From: Gemmatimonadales bacterium
GTDB lineage: Bacteria > Gemmatimonadota > Gemmatimonadetes > Gemmatimonadales > GWC2-71-9
Length of the DNA: 36,650 bases
Assembly (NCBI GenBank): GCA_013813435.1
Contig: JACCRS010000176.1
Span: 1-36,650, forward strand
Direction: 5' to 3'
Every line of letters starts with the position of its first letter. Position 1 is the stretch's first letter. Under the pieces are notes generated by a model. That model was not told where the DNA came from. It ran no database searches and saw nothing but the letters and a program-made list of their open reading frames with translations. The translations under genes and the position numbers were made by a program. Positions 31,555 through 36,650 of the stretch are shown piece after piece.

Positions 31555-32115
31555 CTACAAACTGGTGGCGTAGGTCTCTGATCTGGATTCCGGCGGACCG
31601 TATCGGCCCCCGGGCCCATGAAGCCGATGCCATTCCTCACGCAAACAAAAGGGGTCAAGCCCCTGTGGCCGGTCGACTGCCAGAACCCCGTCCAGATGAT
31701 CGATCTCGTGCTGGAGGAGCTCCGCACGGTCTCCCTCGACTTCGACCTCGGTCCATTCACCCTTCAGATCCTGGTAACGGACCCTGATCCGGTGTGCGCG
31801 CGAGACGCGAACCAGCAGATTGGGAAAGGAGAAGCAGTCGTCCCAGACTTCGAAATCCTCATTGCCTATATCGATGATCTCAGGGTTGATCAATGTCCAT
31901 GGCTGGTCCATCTCCACGTTGATTACCCGGACCGGTGCTCCGATCTGCGGCGCTGCGATGGCGCGACCGCTGCCGAAGCGCGATTGCCAGTCGCGTAACG
32001 TTTCACGCATGTCGTCCATGATGACCCGCACCGCTGTCGACCTTGGTTTCGTGATAGGCTCGCATTTGGCGCGCAGGATTGGGTCGCCGAGGAGGCGGAT
32101 GCGGTGAATCGTCAT
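31555..32115 (-). CDS. def: Peptide deformylase
   Basis: Deformylase removes the formyl group from the N-terminal methionine of new proteins. The 186 residues have all three motifs in variant form: SGRAIAAPQIG (motif 1, usually GxGxAAPQ), WDDCFSFP (motif 2, usually EGCLS, with the metal cysteine kept), and QHEIDHLDG (motif 3, HExxH). The changes in motif 2 place it with the more divergent deformylases. No clear ribosome binding site precedes the ATG. It is divergent from sufR with 239 bases between. Confidence 0.88.
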   Translation of the reverse strand: MTIHRIRLLGDPILRAKCEPITKPRSTAVRVIMDDMRETLRDWQSRFGSGRAIAAPQIGAPVRVINVEMDQPWTLINPEIIDIGNEDFEVWDDCFSFPNLLVRVSRAHRIRVRYQDLKGEWTEVEVEGDRAELLQHEIDHLDGVLAVDRPQGLDPFCLREEWHRLHGPGGRYGPPESRSETYATSL

Positions 32116-32248
32116 GACGGAGTCACTCGGTTGGCGGGGACTCGGGTTCAGTACCTAATATGGGAGATCGCAACCCACCTGACCAGCGGCAAACTTCGCC
32201 TTAATAGTCTCATTAGCTACTACTAACACCGCTTACGACAATCTATTG

Positions 32249-32261
32249 GTTAAGTGATAAC
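32249..32261. promoter_or_regulatory. Possible operator between def and sufR
   Basis: GTTAAGTGATAAC is a short inverted repeat, GTTA and TAAC around 5 bases, about 60 bases upstream of the sufR -35. It could bind SufR, but I cannot show this. CCTAATAT occurs twice in the same intergenic region (32155-32162 and 32273-32280). Confidence 0.25.
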
Positions 32262-32320
32262 GGGTGCAGTAACCTAATATCACTCATATGTTTGTAGATT
32301 AAACCAAAAAACCGCGCGAA

Positions 32321-32349
32321 TTGACAATCCCGACTGAAACACTTAGGAT
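32321..32349 (+). promoter_or_regulatory. suf operon promoter
   Basis: TTGACA (32321-32326) and TAGGAT (32344-32349) are 17 bases apart. The -10 ends 5 bases before the sufR ATG, so the transcript probably begins at or within a base or two of the ATG, a leaderless message. The region matches a sigma-70 type promoter. Confidence 0.7.
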
Positions 32350-32354
32350 TTGGA

Positions 32355-33080
32355 ATGCACCCATCGCTCCCTCGGACGGCTGCCGACAGCTCGGCACGGC
32401 CCCTTGCTCTCAGAGGCGCACGTGGCACCGTGTTACTCCAGCTCAAACAAGCTCACCGGCTGACGGCCAAGGAGCTGGCGTCAAAGCTGGGCGTTTCGCT
32501 GAATGCCGTCCGGCACCAGTTGAAGCAGCTCGAGGCCGAGGCACTGGTTGAGTATGAGCGGCAGCACCGCGGGGTGGGAGCGCCGACCTTCGCCTATCGC
32601 CTGAGTCCGGCTGGACAGTCGCTGTTTCCCCGCAGGTATGAATCGACTTTAACCGAGCTCCTCGACTATGTCGTCCGCAGGGAGGGCCGGGCTGCGGCCG
32701 TGGCAGTTCTGGAATCCCGCTATCACGCTCTCACCAGCCGGATCCAGGAGGAGCTTGCCGGGGCAACGCCGTCTGAGCGGATGGCTGCTGTAGCTCAGCT
32801 GCTGTCCGACGATGGCTACATGGCGGAAGGTACTGCGTCAGCGAGTAGCGGAACCTTGATCGAGCATAACTGCGCCATCCAGGCTGTGGCAGAGCGGTTT
32901 CCTGAAATTTGCGCGGCCGAAGCGAGATTTCTGGCTGCCGCGCTCGGCGCCGAAGTTGACCGGCGCGAACACATTTTAAGCGGCTGCAGCGCCTGCGAGT
33001 ATCGGGTGCGGTTCAGCGCCGCAGATGAGGCGGCGGGTAGTGCGCACCAGCCCAATGCCGATGCCCAGGAGAGCGCATGA
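32355..33080 (+). CDS. sufR: SufR-type Fe-S sensing repressor
   Basis: SufR is a DeoR/ArsR-like repressor that binds an Fe-S cluster and controls the suf operon. The 241 residues have a winged-helix region (residues 30-62, [33 protein letters not shown]). The C-terminal half has C173, C186, C211 and C214 ([16 protein letters not shown], then GCSACEYRV), the SufR-like cysteine pattern. It is the first gene of the operon and overlaps sufB as ATGA, as in other bacteria where it represses suf. The N-terminal 25 residues are poor in structure, so a later start is not ruled out. Confidence 0.92.
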   Translation: MHPSLPRTAADSSARPLALRGARGTVLLQLKQAHRLTAKELASKLGVSLNAVRHQLKQLEAEALVEYERQHRGVGAPTFAYRLSPAGQSLFPRRYESTLTELLDYVVRREGRAAAVAVLESRYHALTSRIQEELAGATPSERMAAVAQLLSDDGYMAEGTASASSGTLIEHNCAIQAVAERFPEICAAEARFLAAALGAEVDRREHILSGCSACEYRVRFSAADEAAGSAHQPNADAQESA

Positions 33081-34516
33081 GCTCATCAGTCGAAGCGCTG
33101 GTTAACAAAGAGTACAAGTACGGTTTCGTAACTGATATCGAGGCCGACTCCGCGCCCATGGGTTTGAACGAAGACATTATTAGGCTCATCTCGAGCAAGA
33201 AGGGAGAGCCCGGCTGGCTGCTGGACTGGCGGCTCAAGGCCTTTCGGGGTTGGCTCAAGATGACCGAGCCTCACAACTGGCCCAACATCAGCTACACCCC
33301 CGTCGACTATCAGGCGCTCCGTTATTACTCGGCCCCTAGGACCGCGAAGCCGCTGGGGAGTCTGGATGAGGTCGATCCCAAGCTGCTCGAGACATATCAG
33401 AAGCTTGGTATCCCGCTCACCGAGCAAAAGCTACTTGCCGGTGTGGCGGTTGACGCCATTTTCGACAGCGTCTCCGTCGGCACAACATACAAGGCTAAAC
33501 TGGCCGAGGCGGGAGTCATCTTCTGCTCCTTCGGCGAGGCGGTGCGCGAACATCCGGATCTGGTGCGGAAGTACCTCGGCTCCGTGGTGCCAGCCAGCGA
33601 TAACTTCTTCGCCGCGCTCAACGCTGCGGTCTTCAGTGATGGCTCCTTTGTATTCGTGCCCCGGGGGGTGAAGTGCCCCATGGAGCTCTCCACCTATTTC
33701 CGGATCAATGCTGCGGACACAGGGCAGTTCGAACGCACCCTCATCATCGCTGAAGAAGGTGCGTCGGTGAGCTACCTGGAGGGATGCACTGCGCCCAAGC
33801 GGGACCAGAACCAGCTTCACGCCGCCGTGGTCGAGCTGGTAGCTCTCGACGACGCCAGCATCAAATACTCCACCGTGCAAAACTGGTACGCTGGTGACGA
33901 AGAGGGAAAGGGCGGCATCTACAACTTTGTTACCAAGCGCGGAAAGTGTGTTGGTGTCAATTCCAAGATTTCCTGGACCCAGGTAGAGACCGGGTCGGCC
34001 ATCACCTGGAAGTATCCCAGTGTCATTCTCCAGGGCGACAACTCGGTAGGAGAGTTTTACTCCGTGGCTGTAGTGAACGGGAGGCAGCAGGCCGATACCG
34101 GCACCAAGATGATTCACCTGGGCAAGAACACCCGGAGCACCATCGTCTCAAAGGGGATCTCCGCCGGACGGGGGCAGAACAGCTACCGCGGCCTGGTCAA
34201 AGTTCTGCCTAAAGCGGCAAGCGCCCGCAACTACACCCAATGCGATTCGATGCTCATAGGAAACCGCTGCGGTGCGCACACGTTCCCTTACATCGACGTC
34301 CAGAACTCCACCGCCTCGGTGGAACACGAGGCCTCAACCTCGAAGATCGGCGAAGATCAAATCTTTTATTTGAAGCAGCGCGGCTTGAATACCGAGAATG
34401 CCATTTCAATGATCGTCAACGGCTTCTGCAAGGAAGTGTTCAAAGAGCTACCGATGGAGTTCGCTGTGGAAGCGCAGAAGCTGCTGGGGGTGAGTTTAGA
34501 AGGAAGTGTTGGATAA
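33077..34516 (+). CDS. sufB: Fe-S cluster assembly protein SufB
   Basis: SufB is the scaffold subunit of the SufBC2D complex that builds Fe-S clusters. The 479 residues fit the family: [11 protein letters not shown] near the start, [47 protein letters not shown]-like [10 protein letters not shown], and the C-terminal [23 protein letters not shown]. The C-terminal conserved cysteine and the acidic residues are present. The ATG overlaps the sufR stop. The gene is followed by sufC after 12 bases. Confidence 0.97.
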   Translation: MSSSVEALVNKEYKYGFVTDIEADSAPMGLNEDIIRLISSKKGEPGWLLDWRLKAFRGWLKMTEPHNWPNISYTPVDYQALRYYSAPRTAKPLGSLDEVDPKLLETYQKLGIPLTEQKLLAGVAVDAIFDSVSVGTTYKAKLAEAGVIFCSFGEAVREHPDLVRKYLGSVVPASDNFFAALNAAVFSDGSFVFVPRGVKCPMELSTYFRINAADTGQFERTLIIAEEGASVSYLEGCTAPKRDQNQLHAAVVELVALDDASIKYSTVQNWYAGDEEGKGGIYNFVTKRGKCVGVNSKISWTQVETGSAITWKYPSVILQGDNSVGEFYSVAVVNGRQQADTGTKMIHLGKNTRSTIVSKGISAGRGQNSYRGLVKVLPKAASARNYTQCDSMLIGNRCGAHTFPYIDVQNSTASVEHEASTSKIGEDQIFYLKQRGLNTENAISMIVNGFCKEVFKELPMEFAVEAQKLLGVSLEGSVG

Positions 34517-34528
34517 AGGAGAATACGA

Positions 34529-35287
34529 GTGCTGGAAATCAAAGGCCTCCGGGCCCGGGCGGGAGAGAAGGAGATACTCAGGGGGATAGATCTTACCGTC
34601 AACGCCGGTGAGATTCATGCCGTCATGGGGCCCAACGGGTCAGGCAAGAGCACGCTGGCACAAGTGCTCGCCGGTCACCCCGCTTATGAAGTGACGGGCG
34701 GCGAGGTGCAATACGATGGCAACGACCTGCTGGATATGGATCCTGAGGTGCGCGCCCAAGCGGGCATCTTCCTCGCTTTCCAGTACCCGGTCGAGATTCC
34801 CGGCATCAGCAACGCGTATTTTCTTCGCGCCGCCTACAACGAAATCCGCAAGGCCCGGGGCCACGAGGAAGTGGACTCGATGGACTTCCTGGATCTGCTC
34901 GAAGAAAAGCTGCGGCTGGTGGAATGGGGGCCCGAAATCATGAGCCGGGCGGTGAATTCCGGCTTCTCCGGTGGCGAGAAGAAGCGGAACGAGATCCTCC
35001 AGATGGCGGTGCTCGAGCCCAGGCTCGCCATCCTGGACGAGACCGACTCCGGGCTCGACATCGACGCCCTCCGCATCGTGGCGAGTGGAGTCAACGCGCT
35101 TCGCCGGCCCGACAATGCCACCATCATTGTCACCCACTACCAGCGGCTACTCAACTACATCGTACCCGATCGGGTCCACGTACTCTCGGCCGGCAGGATC
35201 GTAAAGTCGGGTGGGAAGGAACTGGCTCTCGAGCTCGAGGCCAAGGGCTATGAGTGGCTGGAGCAGGAGGTAGGTGCGGCCTCGTGA
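34529..35287 (+). CDS. sufC: Fe-S assembly ATPase SufC
   Basis: SufC is the ATPase of the SufBCD complex. The 252 residues have Walker A GPNGSGKST, signature SGGEKKR and Walker B LAILDETDSGLD, plus the SufC-specific FLAFQYPVEIPG segment. Translation starts at GTG 34529 after AAGGAG. SufC overlaps sufD as GTGA. Confidence 0.97.
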   Translation: MLEIKGLRARAGEKEILRGIDLTVNAGEIHAVMGPNGSGKSTLAQVLAGHPAYEVTGGEVQYDGNDLLDMDPEVRAQAGIFLAFQYPVEIPGISNAYFLRAAYNEIRKARGHEEVDSMDFLDLLEEKLRLVEWGPEIMSRAVNSGFSGGEKKRNEILQMAVLEPRLAILDETDSGLDIDALRIVASGVNALRRPDNATIIVTHYQRLLNYIVPDRVHVLSAGRIVKSGGKELALELEAKGYEWLEQEVGAAS

Positions 35288-36591
35288 GCGAAGCGTATTT
35301 GCAGGAGTTCGGGGTGAGGAGCGGCACAGCCACCGCGGATGGGCCCGAGTGGCTGGAGCCGGTCCGCCGTGCCGCCATCGAGCGATTTGCCGCAACGGGC
35401 TTTCCCACCAGTCGGGACGAAGACTGGCGGTTTACCCCCCTCGCCCCCATTGCCCAGGGGACCTGGCGCCAGGCCGTTGGCTCCTCTCACGGCATTGCCC
35501 GAGACCAGCTCGAGCCTTTCACCTTTGGACGTCCTGAGTGGACCACTGTGGTATTCGTCGACGGAGCCCACAGCGAAGCGCTCAGCTCCGCCGGCAGGCT
35601 TGGCCATGGTGTTCGGGCCGGAAACCTGTTCGAGGCCCTCCGGGCCGACGGGGGCCTTCTTGAGAAGCATCTGACTCGTCACGCCTCGATCGAAGCGAGC
35701 CCATTCACCGCTCTCAGTACCGCGTTCATGCGCGATGGCGGCTTCGTATACGTACCGGCCAATACCGATCTCATACGTCCGGTCCACCTCGTGTTTGTGA
35801 CCACGGCGGGGGCCGCCGGTACCGTTACACATCCACGCAATCTCGTTGTGGTGGAAGCCGGCGCCAGAGCGTCGGTGATCGAGAGCTACGTCACTCTAGG
35901 GGAAGGAGCGCGGTACTGGACCAACGCGGTCACCGAAGTAGTCGCCGGAGCCAACTCCTGGATCGAGCACACCCGCATCCAGCGCGAGAGCGAACGGGCG
36001 TATCATGTCGGGCTCACCCACGTGGAGCAGGAGCGCGACAGTCACTATCGCTCCTTCTCTCTGGCAATGGGCGGTGCACTGGCGCGTCACAACCTCACCG
36101 CCCGGCTCAACGGCGAGAACGTCGAGACGCTCATGTACGGGCTCTACCTTACCCGGGGCGACCAGGTGGTGGACAACCATACAGCCATCCATCACGATCA
36201 GCCGAATTGCCGGAGCTGGGAGGTCTACAAGGGTGTGCTCGACGGGCACTCACGAGCTGTGTTCAACGGCAAAGTGTTCGTGAAGCCGGAGGCGCAGCAG
36301 ACCGACGCCAAACAGACCAATCGCAATCTGCTGCTCAGTGACACGGCCAAGGTCAACACCAAGCCACAGCTGGAGATCTTCGCCGACGACGTGAAATGCA
36401 CCCACGGAGCGACTGTTGGCAGGCTGGACGAAGTAGCCCTGTTCTATGCCCGCAGTCGCGGCGTGCCTCCCGACAAGGCGCGACTACTCCTCACTTACGC
36501 GTTCGCGGCCGAGGTCACCTCCGAGGTGGTGTTGGAGCCGGTGCGTGACGAGCTGGAGCGGCTGGTCCGCGAGCGGCTGGGGGCGCTATGA
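35284..36591 (+). CDS. sufD: Fe-S assembly protein SufD
   Basis: SufD pairs with SufB in the SufBC2D complex. The 435 residues from the GTG at 35284 (overlapping the sufC stop) start SEAYLQEFG, with DEDWRFTPL near residue 45, the usual signature, and VFNGKVFVKPEAQQTDAKQTN followed by LLLSDTAKVNTKPQLEIFADDVKCTHGATVG near the end. The length fits. An ATG overlapping its stop starts the following partial frame. Confidence 0.96.
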   Translation: MSEAYLQEFGVRSGTATADGPEWLEPVRRAAIERFAATGFPTSRDEDWRFTPLAPIAQGTWRQAVGSSHGIARDQLEPFTFGRPEWTTVVFVDGAHSEALSSAGRLGHGVRAGNLFEALRADGGLLEKHLTRHASIEASPFTALSTAFMRDGGFVYVPANTDLIRPVHLVFVTTAGAAGTVTHPRNLVVVEAGARASVIESYVTLGEGARYWTNAVTEVVAGANSWIEHTRIQRESERAYHVGLTHVEQERDSHYRSFSLAMGGALARHNLTARLNGENVETLMYGLYLTRGDQVVDNHTAIHHDQPNCRSWEVYKGVLDGHSRAVFNGKVFVKPEAQQTDAKQTNRNLLLSDTAKVNTKPQLEIFADDVKCTHGATVGRLDEVALFYARSRGVPPDKARLLLTYAFAAEVTSEVVLEPVRDELERLVRERLGAL

Positions 36592-36650
36592 GCGGGGCAG
36601 CGGGGCGGCGGGGCAGTTGGGCAGCAAAAGCGCAGCCAGACGGCGTCCTC
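36588..36650 (+). CDS. Possible start of next suf gene, truncated
   Basis: An ATG at 36588 overlaps the sufD stop as ATGA and opens a frame (MSGAAGRRGSWAAKAQPDGV...) that runs to the window end without a stop. In this operon a cysteine desulfurase gene (sufS) would be expected, but its motifs lie beyond the window. The first residues are encoded by the 8-mer array, so the start could also lie further on. Confidence 0.35.
   Translation, partial: MSGAAGRRGSWAAKAQPDGVL
36592..36623 (+). repeat. 8-mer array after sufD, left arm only
   Basis: Four tandem 8-mers (GCGGGGCA, GCGGGGCG, GCGGGGCA, GTTGGGCA) follow the sufD stop. The unit is like that of the yidC arrays (CAGCGGG core). The four G-runs are on the plus strand. 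By analogy with the other elements, an inverted C-rich array may follow within about 100 bases past the window end. Confidence 0.7.

Overview
The window is a GC-rich chromosomal segment around the replication origin of a Gram-negative (diderm) bacterium. The diderm call rests on a YidC with a large periplasmic domain and on two lipoproteins with lipoboxes. The gene style (Hanks-type kinases with C-terminal repeats, GWxTD lipoprotein, DUF6494, DCC protein, sufR-sufBCD) resembles Gemmatimonadota. That placement is an inference from recognised protein families and no database search was made.

Layout. Positions 102-4008 on the minus strand hold the classical origin-flanking block mnmE, yidC, yidD, rnpA, rpmH. 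Rightward from 4288 come dnaA, a 230-bp probable oriC, and dnaN, then a YtxH-like membrane protein. From 13096 down to 7596 the minus strand carries a large Ser/Thr kinase, the RNase P RNA gene rnpB and two paralogous exported proteins. An AraC-type regulator at 13283 is divergent from the kinase. From 21379 down to 14154 a long co-directional minus-strand series runs: small kinase, pyrE, membrane protein, a frameshifted gene, DCC protein, DUF6494, unknown protein, HIT-like protein, GNAT, small protein, DinB/BstA-like protein, msrA and a DmpA-type aminopeptidase. Many of these genes overlap by 4 bases. From 21526 rightward lie a GWxTD lipoprotein, polA, a matrixin-like protease, a serine beta-lactamase-like hydrolase and a MIP18-type Fe-S assembly factor. 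Then come rnd and a small protein (minus), a hotdog-alpha/beta hydrolase fusion (plus), a 7Fe ferredoxin and peptide deformylase (minus), and the sufR-sufB-sufC-sufD operon (plus), which runs to the window end.

How parts work together. The block near the origin couples replication initiation (dnaA, dnaN, oriC), RNase P (both rnpA and rnpB within 6 kb), L34 and membrane protein insertion (yidC, yidD). The right end is an iron-sulfur cluster assembly operon controlled by a SufR-type sensor, with a related MIP18 factor and a ferredoxin nearby.

Most unusual signal. Seven places carry arrays of a 7-, 8- or 9-base unit, usually three or four copies. Six of the seven are seen as pairs: a G-rich array, a spacer, then the C-rich inverted array. 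The units differ between sites, but the architecture and polarity are the same. They sit in the rpmH/dnaA divergent promoter region, just upstream of polA and of the hotdog-hydrolase gene, after mnmE, between rnpB and its upstream kinase, inside the yidC coding sequence, and at the sufD end. Most arms also fit a four-run G-quadruplex pattern. I know no described repeat family with this combination, though I could not search. Other notable points are an rnpA with no canonical start codon, a DnaA-trio-like unwinding element, a PolA lacking the first proofreading aspartate, probable leaderless genes and a gene split by a -1 frameshift.
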